In this document: in pieces, positions 13,301 through 28,300 of the stretch | How the letters are laid out: each line of letters opens with the position of its first letter | How positions within the stretch are numbered: position 1 is the first letter of the stretch | Program-made: the position numbers and the translations under genes | The notes under the pieces: generated by a model | Database searches by the model: none | The model's input: the letters and a program-made list of their open reading frames with translations, nothing else | What the model was told of the DNA's origin: nothing | Source of the DNA: Cardinalis cardinalis | Lineage: Eukaryota > Chordata > Aves > Passeriformes > Cardinalidae | Reading direction: 5' to 3' | Length of the DNA stretch: 64,000 nt | Assembly (NCBI GenBank): GCA_014549065.1 | Contig: JACDOX010000023.1 | Span: 6,718,686-6,782,685 of the forward strand

Positions 13301-16300
13301 GTTCTGATTTTTGACAATTTAAAGAGGCATTTTTCACCCAACTTACTCTTGAAGAACGTTAATACATGATTATGACATATGTATCCCTCAATAAGTACTC
13401 AAAGTATTAGATTTGCATTTGTACATAATTAGAGTAAGGCCCAAAATGGGCAAAAAAATCATATTTCTATACAAAAATAAGAAATTAACTTTGAGAGAAA
13501 GAGATGAACATATTGACACTATTTTTAGATAAGCAGGTAAGACCTGTAATTAAAACCTGATCTTTGCCTAAGAAAACATCTGTTTTCTTCACTGTGTAAT
13601 TAGTAAAATTAATGAATTCCAATCCATCCACACAAATGATTTTTTAAAGTTTGAAATCAATCACTTTAAAGCCCAAGATGCTTTCAGCTACACAAATTTG
13701 GCAAAAACTGATACTGTAGATCAAGTTCAAATTATGACTGTAATTTTCTTATAGTTATGTTTCCAACATTTTCTAGCCTTCCTCCTCTGTTCTGCCAATG
13801 TTCACATTTCTATTATAAACAAAACATATTTGTGCCTTTAAGAGATTTGAGATAACTACANACTAAATTAACCTTCTCATACATAATTCTTGTCAGAAGT
13901 CTGATTAAGATCACATTTTTTAACTGGATCATAACAGGAAATAGGCTTATTGGTAGATTTCTAAAAAATAAGACTATCCCCCTCCAACNTATTTTATTAT
14001 ACACAGAGCAGGAAACTGCTGAACAGTGAACACAATTTCACAGATTAGAATATCAAACATTAGAGAAATTTCTTTTAAAATATGTTCTTAAAAAAGTGTT
14101 ACTTCTAAGAACATTACATGGCCGGTGACCACACTTGAAGGGTTAGTTAGACAATTATAGACACCCCAAATAATGGGGCACAGAGCATGCTTTACAATCA
14201 CCACTATTGCCATTGTATCGCTGCCATAAAGGGACAACAAAAGGAAGCTTCTATCACACCATCTTTGGGTTCTCAATCACAAGAACAATTCTGACTGCCC
14301 ATATTAAAAACCTTTGACCAAAACCTATGTACGTATCGGTTCATCTGCTGTAATTGTTTCAGTTTTCCTCTTTGACTCAGAGATATGTGCAGGAAAAACT
14401 CAGCTAACAATCTCATAAGTACTTGTTTTACGAATCTGGCCCTCAGTCAAGAAGTTGCAGTGAAAAGTCTTTTAATCACCTTCTGATCAGAATTTACTGG
14501 ATTGGATCGAAGTTCAAGGGTATTAAAATGTGCAAAGGAGACTATGAAAAAATGGCTGGGTTATAGATTTTAACTTCTTAACTAGAAAATTGACTCAAAA
14601 TAGATTTTCTAATTTACAATGAATCAAAAGAAAAAACATTAGACCATAGCAAAAGTGGCACAAATGTATCAAAAAGCAAATGAATAAACATTTGAAAAGA
14701 TTTATTATTAGAAATCGTAATAAATTTTGGAAAGATGAATCGATTTTAGTTAAAAGGTATAACTGACAATTTATTGGGCGGGAAGATGCATTATTTTCCA
14801 ATTGTTATCCACCTACAGTAAAACTGATTTGTGTCCTATTGTATTTTATGGAAAAGGAGAGAGCAACTTTCAGTGATTTAGATTAAATGTATTAATCATA
14901 ACCAGACACTGTGAACTATATATCTACTATTAAAGAAGATTTTTGACATTTAATTCTGTAGCAATATTTTGGCTCTGTACCACTCTTCCTAAATCCAATT
15001 CCTGCTACAGTTGGCAGATTTCTCCCTTTTAATTTTATGGGGCTTAAAGTAGCATTTAACCACCCATGCGGTAAATAATGCAGGATTAGAAATATTTAGT
15101 GTTTTGTTTCCCTTTGAAGAGAACCAATCCATCAACCTCCAAATATTTTAAAAAATATTTTCCACATTCTAGTAATATTTAATATAAGATTCAGAAAAAC
15201 ATCCTATATAAATGAAGTTATTTTCCTGAAACAAAAAATACCCCACATTAAATACTAAAGAAAATATGCATCTGCATCATTGATATATGGGAAGAAATTT
15301 TATAATGATACTGCTTTGGGTACAAAGAAAACTTTAATAAAACCTTCTGAGTTTTTAAACTTAACAGTCACATAACATCTAATACTTACTGTCAATCAGA
15401 AAAAATACAGTTAAACGTTCCCCTGAACAAGGCATAACGATATATTTTATAATATTTACGCCCAACTTAACCCTGAAATGGTAGCTTCTATTTATACACT
15501 CCCCTCCCCGTCACNCTTTTTTATGGAGTAATTGCCTGCATTTTGCTTTAATGTTATATTTTGCTGCATGGAAAAGTGAGTTTAGAATAACTTTTAAGAA
15601 GCAATATTCTTAGAATTCTTTTAGGTAGTACAAATAGTCTTAAAATGCCTTATAGCTACATCAAAATGTAGATCCCAGGTTTAAAAAAAAAACACAAACA
15701 AGAGGTGCAGTATGGCAACAAAAACTCAATTGAGACATGTACAATGCTTTCTTTCCCATAGCATAACAGTTTGACAGAAAACAGGAAAAAAGGTTTTCTC
15801 CAGTTTGACCATATTCTTCAGGGAATAAAAATGCAACCATGCAACCTACTGTGAACATACTGTATGTATCTGTTTAGGTCTTTGTAAAAAAAGGCTTTTA
15901 GAAGCCTTGTCCAAAGCAAACAGGTCAGGGCAAACGGAAAATGGGCCACGTTTTCTCTAAAAAGCTCTTTAAAGTGAATTACATGAGTGCTTAAAGAAAT
16001 ACACATCTAAAGCAAGACAGTTGAAACAGAGTTTGCTCATCAGNTAACAGGAAGGAAAGATGACTCCCTAAATAAACAACTTTCAGTTCTCTGAATTGAG
16101 AAGTTTCTTCCTTGACCTTTAAAACCAAGATCTGCAGAAGTAACAGAATGAGAAAGTTAGTCTCCTACTTGTGAATGCAGGTGTTCANAACCACTTGTCA
16201 AACCACGTATCCAAAGTCAGTAGTGAGAAAAACTATCCACAGCAAAAATCAGATCATGAGTAAATATAAAAGTCTGCTGAGCCTAATTGCAAGGGGCTGA

Positions 16301-19300
16301 GTGGAATAGATTTTGAGCTGTTATCAAAACTGTTGGACTGAAGTGTTCACTTGATCAGTTTCAAGCATTTGCACTTCACTTCAAAAAGAAGCTAAAAAAG
16401 CACCTGCTATGTTGCAGCTGAAGGGACAGTAATTAACAGGCAAGGACTAATACACTCTTGAACCACTCCAGCCACAAGTGCTAATGATAATAAACCTTTT
16501 CTTTTTGTCTTCTTTATTCCTAGATACTCTATGTCAATCAGCAACTGGACAAATGGTCTNAGTACATAAAACCCAATAATTATTATGCTTTTGAAAACAT
16601 CATACCAGTGTTTTATGTAGGGCTTTCCCCCAACATCAAGAGCCCACAAAACTTAGGCACTTTGAGTTTTTCTGTGACTCACCTCACAACTCACAGCTTT
16701 TTAAAAAACTGATTATCTACGGGGAATGACCTTTCCAATCTAGGATTACTTACCACCATTTTATTTAAAGTTAGCACTGTCTCTGATTCTGGATAAACAT
16801 GTTTTATAAAGTGCTCACTTCCAACAGGTCTTTGAATTAAACATGTTGCAGAAACATAAACAAAACCTACATTTCTGTAAAGAAAAGGTTCTGCATTCAG
16901 TTATGTGCTTACTTGCTGTAAATGTCATGTGGTAACTGTTGGAAGAGTTTTGAGTAGTTTTCAGTAATTTTTGCCTTCTCAAAACTACACTCTCAATATG
17001 CACATTTGATTTTCTTATTTCATGAAACCAAACAGTAGCAAGCACTTTTCCAGCTAAGTAAGAAGTAAGGTAGGTACAACAACTGTGGTTTGCTCCTGTC
17101 CTTTCTGGTTACGTTTAACATGTTAGAGAACACTGTCTTTACATCCAACTGAAGTCAGAGCAATCAAAGAAAATGGCAGAGGAGGACCTCTCCATTCCTG
17201 TACAATCTCTCACATCAGAAAAGAAGCCAAGTAATTTTCTTAGTAGACTCAACTTCAATACAATACATCATGTATGTTTCCTACTTTATTTTCTGGCCTG
17301 TATTTTGAAGTAATTTGATACATGCACTGCCATGATGAATTGCTGGAGAGAACACTACAGATCCAGTTTAATTCATTATTTTTGCAGTACTTTTTACTCT
17401 GGGTACAAGCCATATGAACTCAAACTGAACATATAGCCTCCCCCCCCAACCCCCGTTTAAATTGGGGTTTGTATTTTTGCTTTTATTCAAAATCAAACAA
17501 CATTAAAATATTCTCATCATTGCCTTATAGTAATGATTAGAAAGCTAAGCTGCTAATGTTATCCATCACTTCACACAAGATTTTTAGAATATGTATTACA
17601 TAAACTAATTCTAACAAAACCAGTGAACAAAACAAATGAGTGCATCTGAATAGAAACTGCTTATCTTAGAACAAATCTAGGTGGTCAATTAATAGGCTTA
17701 ATCTTGATATCTGATGGAAAAACTCTGCTTATGTCTAGACATGTAAAGTGGCTGAATTCATTACAGATGACCACCATTTGAAAGACAACATAAAAAAAGT
17801 ATTTTCAAGTTGTTCCACCTATCAGCAGCCCAGATGGAAAAATCTAGTCATGTGAACAAGTTGCAATGGGTTGAATTAGCAAGAAAGTTCCAAGTGTTTA
17901 GGAACTGTACTTGCTTTCGGTTTAAAAATCTTAAACAATGTATTAGCTGAAATTACTGGCATGACTTTCANGACTTACTTGATGTTTATGATGTTATTAC
18001 AACATAAATGAGATGCTTCTTATCAGGTAAACCATAGTATCTGTGCAGGTGTTCCTTGCCTATTACACGTGTTTTACTATCTATTCTCAGCATTAAAGGA
18101 TCAACTCCCCCCATCAAGCTCAACACAAGGAAATCCAACTCAGGATTTCAAGTTAGGTTTAGGAAATCTAACTTGACACTGGATACAGCATGCTGTTCTA
18201 CCATTAATTATTCAAAATGCTGCTCTTGAGACAATAAGAAGTTTCTAAAAGAGACCCAACAGCAAAATTCTTGCAGAAAAGATACTAAGTATAAAAACAA
18301 TTAAAGGATTAATTTTTTCGATTAGAANTGCACAAAACCATGAAACATCAAAGAACCCATAGGCACTTGGGAAGTCAAAATAAGCAAATTCCAAATGTCC
18401 AGAGAAGAAACATTTTATGCAGTCACACACCAGACAGTGGGATTTCTTTTAAAGCTGTAGAAAACAAAAGGAATAATCATGTTGCTTTGTATTTTGAGGT
18501 CAGAGGTTTAAAAATTCATTATTATCTGTAAAGACTGCTGTAAAACTGTATTATATGTGTTTTCAAGACAGACACTAACTGAAGAATGAAAGGAATATCA
18601 TAATTCTATTTGTCCTCCTTAAAAATAAACTTAAGTGAAATTGTAGATGGCAATCACTGGAGCGGTTGGGTTGAGGTGAATTACAAGAAATACTGCTTAG
18701 CCTAACAGCTCATAGCACTTGTCACCATGAATAACCCACAGAACGCATCTAAAAAACTAAGCAGCACATTTGGCATTTCTGAGACTAATGCTGGAGGGCA
18801 ACTCCTTTGCTGAAGTGGGATGCTGGTTTTGACACTCTACTTGAGAGTCCAAGAAGAGACTAAGTCACCACATTCACTTCAGCTAGACAGAAGTTAATCT
18901 TTGATAGTTTAAGGGTATGCTTTGATTGTCACTGTAGGTCAACTATACCAAGAAAAAACCATTGTGAGCTTTGTGACACAGAGTATCTCTTTTCACGGTT
19001 ATACCTAAGAGATACTTACATTTTGTTGATAAAGTACAATTGTTATCTCCACAAACTATTAAGTGGCTGATGCATCTAAACTATTTTTTTTTCTTCATAG
19101 TCATAGGTTTTGTAAGAATCAAGGCAAGACACAACTCAAGACTCTACACTTTAATTTACAAGGCAAGGGGCACAGAAGAATGAATAAAAAACACATGGCT
19201 CACCTTCACCAGTAACTCTGCTCTGGCTAATGAACTGCAGCTTCAAGTGAGACAAATGCTGTGGTATTATTTGTGTCTCTATACTGATTTGATGACACCA

Positions 19301-22300
19301 TGATAATTGAAGATTTACATTAGACAATTTCAGGTGACACAAAAATCACTGTCACTTAATGCAAACNGCTTGTGAGGCAGACTTTACTTAACCACAAATC
19401 TCAAAAGTGATAGGTAGAAATCACAAAGCTTCATAACAACGACATCCACACTGACAAACCCGACCTATTAATTGTAGTGCTCTGCCTTGAACAATCACAT
19501 ACAAACCAACTGTGCCTTACGTACAGATACCCCTGCTGGTGCTATTAGTGATGAGAACCACTTTGAGAACTGACCTACCATGAAAAATGATACAGGTGTA
19601 ATTAGGATCCTTTCAATGAGGAAGTACACTAAGCCATTATGAAAGTCACTGAGCAGCTTTAGTCCTCCATCAGGTGCTTCCCATAGCAGATGGAAGTTAC
19701 ATTAGGCTTGCACTGGTAGAAGTGAAAGCTTTAGAAAAAATGCACTGGAAAATTAATTTGTGAAAAAAAGAAGCTCTTGCTATGTGGAATACATGGTGAG
19801 GATTAAAAGGTGTAAGAATAGTGAGCAGTTCCTCCAAAAATGTAAAGATACATGAAGTTAAAAACATCACAGGTACCTCAGCATTTTCCACAACATTTAC
19901 ATTTTATTTTGAAACCTACATTGTTTATGATGAGGTTTTGAAATTTGACTGAAACTTTTTTCCCTTTGGTTCATAGATTTGAGTTGGAAGCGAAAGATCA
20001 TCTAGTCCAACCCCCCTGCCATGGGAAGGTACACCTTCTGCTAAATGTGAAACTATAGTTTTGTCATAAAATAATGGTATTTCAATGTGACTACGTTTTG
20101 AAGCCTAGAAGTGTGCCCCTTGACTCATTCCTCAGGAAAACTGTAGTATTTTTGCCAAGTTACTGAACGCTAGAAGAATCCAAGGTGAGGCTTACACCAA
20201 CATCACAGCAGCATCTCCTCTCCTAAGAATCTGAATTTTTCTGCCTGAAAAAACATATCTGCAGGAAGCACATAGGTGCAGGAAATCACCCACTCCTTAA
20301 GGAAGTTTTATCCCTCTACACTGTAAAACTAAGGTATTGAGTTAAAGAGAGGATTAAAAGAGCATGACATTGACTAGATTTTTGCATAAAGAGGTATCAA
20401 TTTAAGGTAATTACAAATAAAAAAAAGGGAAAAGCATACTAAGAAAGGCTTTCAGTAGCTGAGAGTATTTTAGATGACAGGAAATCTTAATAAAACCATT
20501 ACAAAACCAAAAAAACCTACCCTCCTACTTGTTTAAAGGTAAATTCATTTGCAGTTTTAGCAGCATAAGGTTTCAAAATGTTATCCTCAGGCAGAGGCTT
20601 AATATTCCTCATCATGAATGAATCAAAGTGTGAAACTCAACAAGAGTTTAGTTTTGTTATAATCTAATACCATCACATTTCCACAGAATTTGATATAGAG
20701 ACTATCGCTCCAAATGACAGAAAATCATTAACTGAAGAAAATAATTAATACACCACAGATAAATTCTTTTGTGCACCTCGCTACTATATTTTACTATATT
20801 ATCTGACTATACCACTCATCCAACATAAACAAATTCTCCACACCACCAAATACACTTCAACTTGAGAAGCAGTGTTCTTCCAAAAGTTGCAGAGTATCCA
20901 CAAAGAGGCTTATGACCAATATTGNAAAAACAGTGCCCAAATTATTCTTTAGGGAAATATTCTTTGGATCTATAGCAAGGTTTCTTACCCAGTAATATTT
21001 CACTTTATTTCCAAAATATTTTGACAAGAAAAAAGCTCCTGAAAACATCTGGCTGTTTCTTCAGCTAAAAAGAACTTAGAAGCAGAAATGTTTGATTTGA
21101 TTTTACATTTTGAAAGCTGTTTAAAAAAGCACGAGTGCTCAATGCATCTTTTCTCCTAATGTCAACAGACTGTTAATCTGTCAACAATTTTTTTGAGAAA
21201 AGCTTTTATCTTTGAACTTTTATTTTAAAAGTCACAGGATTTGACAGAAATACCCAGACACCTTCAGATAACGGGTCCTGGAAATGTAGCTTTCATCCTT
21301 TAAACACATTTTGAATAATTACAACTGTGTATAGTCAAGCTCAGTAGCACAGCTGTGCAAAAAAATAAATCAATCCAGGAGTGCAAGACTTAATACAAGC
21401 AGTCTTTAATATAATGAAATCAATCCCCATGACACAAAGGTGATGGATGGAAAAATTGGCAGAGTCAAAAGAAAGCATCTTTTTTTATTGGTCATGTTTT
21501 TGCACTTTAGCTCAGTGAAATCACTTACCAGCTTCCAGCCCAGACAGGGAATATAGGCAGGAAGAGGTGACACAGAAGAGTTCTTAAACAAAACGTTGCA
21601 ATGTTTCTCTCTGTCTCAGAGAAGAAACAGTGCCTAGAACCACAAAAGGAGTAGCTAAAACAGCAGCACTCATTTAAAAAACTTATTAAAATTTCCACAT
21701 CTGTACGGAGGAGTTGCGAATGAAAGTCAAAATTTTCAGTTGAATACTAAGTTGGGCAAAATATTTTGAAGAAAATGAGAAAATAGTCATGTTATGTTTT
21801 TGCTATCTATAATTAACTTTTATTTTCTTTATAAAGGGTTTTGTGCTCTCCCCAGGAATCTATCTGAGAAAAAAATGACAACCTTAATCATTTTAGGTAA
21901 AGAGGTAATTTAGTATTCTACATCATAGAAACAAATCTTTACACTTCCAACACATCTAATGGGTTCAGTTTCAGATTTTATTCTATGAAATACCAAAGCT
22001 TCACATGCAATTTTCTAGAATGAACATAGATACAGTACTAGAAAAGTGACATGTATATAAACTATATGTTACTAGATGAGTGNCAAGTCTACAAACATAC
22101 ATAAAGACCAGAAGAAAAAAGTATTCCTTCTAAGAAATCAGTGTTTCATTCATGGTACACTACCTCTAAATGTCAGGGTTTCTGCGTTGTCCTTAAATAA
22201 AGCAATGTGAGGCTTGGGACTACTTCATCAGGTCATCTGTAACTTCAGAATTCAACCAATTCAACTCAACCACAATAAGATTTGATGCAATATACACCTT

Positions 22301-25300
22301 ATTAAAAGAGTACATTAAATATGAAAGCAAATGTATCATTTTCCTCATTTTAACTACAAAGCTACTACTATCAACTTGGCATGGTATTAGAGAAACCACA
22401 TNCTTTTCTATTTCTTTTCAAGTATAGTTACAGTTGATTCTATCACAAAATCAAGCAATGAAGACATAAAAAGCCACCATTATAGTTGTAACCCAAAATA
22501 TATACATGACAAACTAATTAATTCCAGAGTCCATTAAAAACTTGTCTATCTATGAACTGGACAATTGAAAGGCTGTAAGCCAGTTATGTTGAATATTTTC
22601 TTTTTTTTTTTTCATTTTCTTGCTCAGCCTTTTCAGTTGTCATCTGCTGTATAACTCATTCAACCTGGACATTGGAGTAGGTAAGGATTTTCAAAATATG
22701 TGCATGCTAGGTTTTCTATTTCTCTCTTTCTTGTCCAGTGTTGCGTGATTATTAAAAGAGTGTTTTGACTCAAAGGCAGTACACCTGATAAAAGAAAGAC
22801 CCATGAGTTTGCTCAAATTAAGCAACTCATCCATGACACACAGGAAGAGCTTCTGGAGAGACTCTAAGTGCTAGCTGTGGCTACCTCAAATTAAAGTTTG
22901 CTGCCTGGTCCATGAAGAGCAGCATTCATGCTCTGATCCTCAGCTCCCATGGTGCTGTGAACGTGATNTGAGCAGGCAGTTTCCTTGGTCCTCAGCAAGC
23001 AATACTACCACTCTTAGCCTGTCATTCTTACAAGAAAACACCCAAACAGTTGGGCATTAANCACTTTCTGAGAGAGGATGAGGGTATATCCAGCCATTAT
23101 CATAGCTCTTCCCTCTGCCTTCCCCAAACCTGTGATCTCACCCAGGCTTTGCTGGCTGCTATAATTGTGAACCTTCAACCAAGCATTTTGAAAAGCTTAA
23201 GCCTTGACTGCATGCAAACGGCCAACTGTATGTTCACATTCTGTGGATACAAATTACAAACCCTAAGAGTGAACAGAAGATATAATGTGTATCTTTTAGG
23301 TACTCTATTTTTTTTTAACATTGTCCCTCTTTCAGGTCTGTGTAAAAGCAGTGATACAGACATCAGTCTCCTTGCTGCTGGAGGCGAATTTATTCACACC
23401 AAAATTCTGTTCAATAACTCGAGTCTGCAGTGTTCTTTCCTCAGGATATTAATCTTTCTTAAAGCATTCTTTCTCTTCACTGTTACCATCTAATAGCAGT
23501 AATTACTTCTTGTTCTGTGTTATCAGATGTCACAGGTATTAAATGACTTTTTTTGTCACTTTAACTATCTAAAGAAGATTCTCTTTAAGAAGCAATCACT
23601 GACAAAAGGAAGCACACGAGCTCTGGTTTATATTTGCACAGACAGATGCAGCAGACGTGCCCACAAACATAAATAGTCATTAAGGAGGTCAGAAAGCTGC
23701 AGCTGGAGAGCTAACAGCACATCTCCTCTATTTGTGACTCCTGNCAAAACGTAGTAACTCAGAAGCTACATTCACATGGCAACCTTCTTCCACAACATCA
23801 TGAAAATGACGTATTTAATAACGGGAGGTAACTGAATTATCAGTCTTTAGTAGATTGGCTTGGATTTTTGCTATAAAGGGAACTACAATACTATCATTAT
23901 ATATGGGATACCATGAATGGAAGACAAAATGGACTCCTAAGGACAATCCAGAAAGTGTAGCAGAAAATAAACATTAGGATTTTTTTATTATATATATATG
24001 TATTCACAGTATATCTTCATCAATTGAAATTTAATCACCTTTTTACAATTTAGATGAAAAGGAAGNTTTTAGGGTAGTTAAGCCATGTATCATCAGTACC
24101 ATGAAGCTAACCTATCAGTTATAATAGCTCCTATAAAATACCAGAGTGAAATTGCAATAAGCCTAGAAAATGGGCTACAAATCCCAGATATGCTCAAGCA
24201 AGCACTGAACCAAAAATAAAAATAGGTAGATAGGAAACCAAGAACTAGATAGCATTCATCTAATTCACACCACTAACAGCAGAGATCACAGGCCAAGGTT
24301 TTAAAGCATCTTATTCAGGTCCAAATGGCAATTATTGGACAGGAACTTCAATTACAAAAACCTTGCCTCTTCAAAATGAATTAAATTTCTAGCAGTTCCT
24401 TTCTATTCTTTCCACATATAATAACTCTTACATTTCTCAGAAGCGACTTATGTTGTTCAGGCAACTTAAATCAGAAAACATTTAACGTTGTCAAATAATA
24501 AAGAATATCCATGTTGCAGTATTTATTGTCCTGGCCTATGTTTATTACACCTGATAAAGGATCTCCCACATCCTCTTCCAAACATTTTCCTTATGAGAAA
24601 GAAATAGACTGGGCTATAATGAATACATTTTGGCATTTAAATTTAAAAAGTCAAATTTCTCTTCTCATCATGCCCTTCTCCAAAGNAAAGTTTCTAATAA
24701 TTTTTTTTNNAATTTATTTTAGACAAAAAATAGGAAAATCCAAGTATTAGATTGCACAGAAATGCAAAGACAGGTGAATTTTTTCCTCCACTTAAGAACA
24801 CTGCTCCTAGGGCTGTAAGTACTAAAAAACCCCAAACATCCCATTTGTTTAGAACAGGCTCAGTACAAAGAAATGCATGATCTCTATGGCAGGCACTTGG
24901 ATGACCTGTTTTTATTTTCTTTTGTATATACCCTTTTCGCCTGACCACACAGGCGTAAATCAAACAAAAGAAAACAGGGACATATTTTTCAAAACAGAGT
25001 TTTGGGATAAAAAATTACCTGAATTGTACCACAATGCATCCTGGAAGTTTTTTTATTATCAGAAAAGAAATTGATTTGATTTTCATCATAAAATTGAAAC
25101 ATGTTTTCATATAGACATAAGATATATACTGAAAATAGTAACTTATACACTCATANACACACACCTGCACTGAAACCTTTTTCCTTTGCTTAGGTCAAAA
25201 CAAGTACTGAGAAACACTATCAGACTCTTTCTTCTGCAGTGGGATGCCAGAATACTTAAAAACAGTAAACATACACTCAGGGAGCAGTGGCACCAAGTCT

Positions 25301-28300
25301 TCCAGCTCCATTATCCACCCATAATGTCAGGGAACAAGCACAAGAACAACATGCTTTTCTCAAAACCTCTCAGAACGGTGCACATGAGCTTACAAAAATG
25401 AGAACACCTACCAGTGCATTCTGGTTTCCTGANGCCTTTTTTATGTTTCTTGCTGGCATTCCATGAAGATGACTGCATCTACTCTGGAAACCTACAAAAA
25501 AGGTACAAGTTTGTTTAAGAATATTTTCTCTATCACAGAACCAATAAAATTCACCATTAGACACCAATCTATCAATATGAACTCGGTTAAACAAAACCAT
25601 CTTATTGGCCAACATTTTACTGGTGGAAACACAGAGCACAGGATGGGAAAAGTAAGAAAAAGAATAAATTGTCATGCAAATTGAAAATTCTGCAGCTATT
25701 CTTACCGCCATCCTGGATCTATGCACCACTGGCAGCACAAGCAGAACATAGCAGAACTATAGTAGAAAAGTGATTTTTGCATCACTTATAGCTTCCTTAT
25801 CACTAGGAAACATTAAATCTGGCCAATCTGCAGAGACCAAGTCCTCCAAAGCAATCCAAGTGTCTAGAGAATAATCCTCACAGAAGGATTCAATACATTC
25901 AGTGTAGTAGTTTAAAAGTAATTTGACCACTGCTCAGATTTGTATTTGAATGGGAAAGAAGATCCTCGTGGCTGAGGAAGGTACAACAAAATTTTTTGGC
26001 AGCCAGCTGAGGTTTGAAAACTTCAATCTGTGGACAAGAGTGTGTTCCTAGCTGTAAATACAATCCAACACTGGTAGAGCTTACCATTGGTTACACTGAA
26101 TCCACAGTGGTGGGAAGTATTTTAGAAATAAAGAAAAAGGGTATTTTCTAAATTACAATCTCAATCCATGCTCCAGAAGAACCCTTCCCTCTTCTACACA
26201 AACAACATGGCCATAAAGCAAAGCAAATGGTCACATTAGTCTTTCCGGCCTTCAAATTAATGAACTTCTANAGAATTCTATACATTACAGCAGAGGCCAG
26301 GAGCAAAATGGAACATCAGGTTTCATTTGAAATAATGTTGAAAAATTCTCAATGCAAATATTGAGAGAAATAGAAACAGCAGATCATCAAAATGAGCCAT
26401 TTTCCACCTTCTGACTTTCCTAATNATTGACTTTGAGTTATTTCTCTTTAATGATATCTTAAAAAATTAACAATTCAAGGAAACAAACAGGTAACTCCAA
26501 GACTTGTACAGATGTTACATATTTAATATAATCCACAGATATCTTTCTACCCAAGTGATTCTACAGCTTGCATTTGCTTGATTTGCTACTTACCTCTCCT
26601 CCCTGAGCGGGACATAAGGGGGAAAGTACCAGTCAAGATACTTTCAAAGACTGGGTCAGGCAGTTCTCTCTCCAGTTCTGTAGAGTCTTCTTGTTCCCAC
26701 CATGGAATGACCCCTGTAATTCCACATGCTCCACCTGATTCATTTTCATGAAACCAATCACTCTGCTCATCATCACCTGTGTGAGGGTAGGGTCCCCCCC
26801 AAATCCCCAAAAAAGAGGGAGGAGCAGAGAAAATAAACATCAGATGTTACCACCAATAAATACTCTGACAGGGTTATTATTTCTTTCACTTTATAGCTGT
26901 ATAACAATTACTCNTATACAGCAGTTTTATTTGGAAAATGTTTCTCAATAGCATGACAAACACTGCCATCAATGAAACATCATAAAATGTAATGCTTTAA
27001 AACCAATTTACAATAGTGAAAACAATAATAAACTAGTTAATCCTTTTGGCAATAACTATGGGGAAATCCATTTAAGTTACTGCACTTTACATATTAACAA
27101 AAAAAAAAGCCTTAATCTCCTGCAGGGAATTAAAAGGTATAAAACTGAAACTGGTTCTTCGCAGCTGATAATGGTATATAATTAGCTTAATTTCATGATT
27201 TGTATGGCTAGTAAAAAGGGAAAACAATCATGAACAGATGTGACTAAATGAAGTTAATCTGATTAAGTTCATTTAGAAATAAGTTTTGAAAAAGTTGATT
27301 TTAAATGAAAACTGACAGTATCACATGATTAAGAATTATACTGCATTATAACACAAAATTGGTAATTTTTACTGACAATACTTATCTATGTAGAATTTAA
27401 ATACCTGGATTTAAATTAAGAAATAAGACAGGACTGAAAATACGAGACTGAAAATTTAATCTTAAAATTATCTCATAACCACACTGGCAACTAAAAACAA
27501 ATGTTTTATGTTTGTTTTAAAACATGTTCTTTCATACACACCATCTAGTTTCAGAAGAACAGAAAACAGCTTCAAAAGACATGGGAAATTTCCTTTTCTC
27601 TACCCAAAACTTAGATTAGTTTTGAGTAGAGGAAAGGAAATAGATGTGCTATACATTTTATTCTACTTCAAACTATCCAAACCATGTTTCGTTATTTCTG
27701 CACATAAATTGTTTGACATTTCCATTTTTAATTGGAAATAAACTAAGCAAGATACAAATGTAAGATTTGTGAGACACAGATTTCAAGAATAAAAATGCTT
27801 TTGTGGGAAGTTTCATTGTCACTCAAAGCCATAGTGGGGAAACACAAATGATGAAAACCAAAGCCAAAATTTAATGAAAAATAAAATCTAACACACTTTC
27901 TCCAAATAAACTGTTGCAATATAAATAATATTCGAGATCAAGCACAACTGAAAATGTCTGTAAACATTCAATCAGAACAAGTACTTCTAGAAAATATAGA
28001 ATACTTAAAGCCTTCATTGGTCACTTGCAAGTGAAACGGGATCCTTACAACTTTAATGATCACTACTAAAAGCAAAATTAGCAGAGGCTACAGAACAGGA
28101 ACTTTTAGATGGAGGAAGGGGAAAAAAAAGGTGAGAAGAGATACATAGGTCAAAAAAAGATTTAAATTTCTTTGCATTCCTGCAGCATTTCTGCCTGCTC
28201 TCCCAATTCACTCTAATTCTCATTTATAGCTATGACATTTCACAGAGGCATTCACCATTAATTCCATCCTCATTTTGTTACAACCAGGTATGGGCTTTTT

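Noticed and set aside
13062..13337. 91-codon minus-strand frame with a KRKAENAAIELQKQL stretch
   Set aside because: The helical-looking stretch prompted a check for a missing GPATCH2 exon, but it matches nothing in that protein and has no fitting splice sites that I could see.
23050..23493. 147-codon plus-strand open frame in GPATCH2 intron 5
   Set aside because: No known similarity, an N-containing start region and ordinary intron composition; length is within chance for the window.
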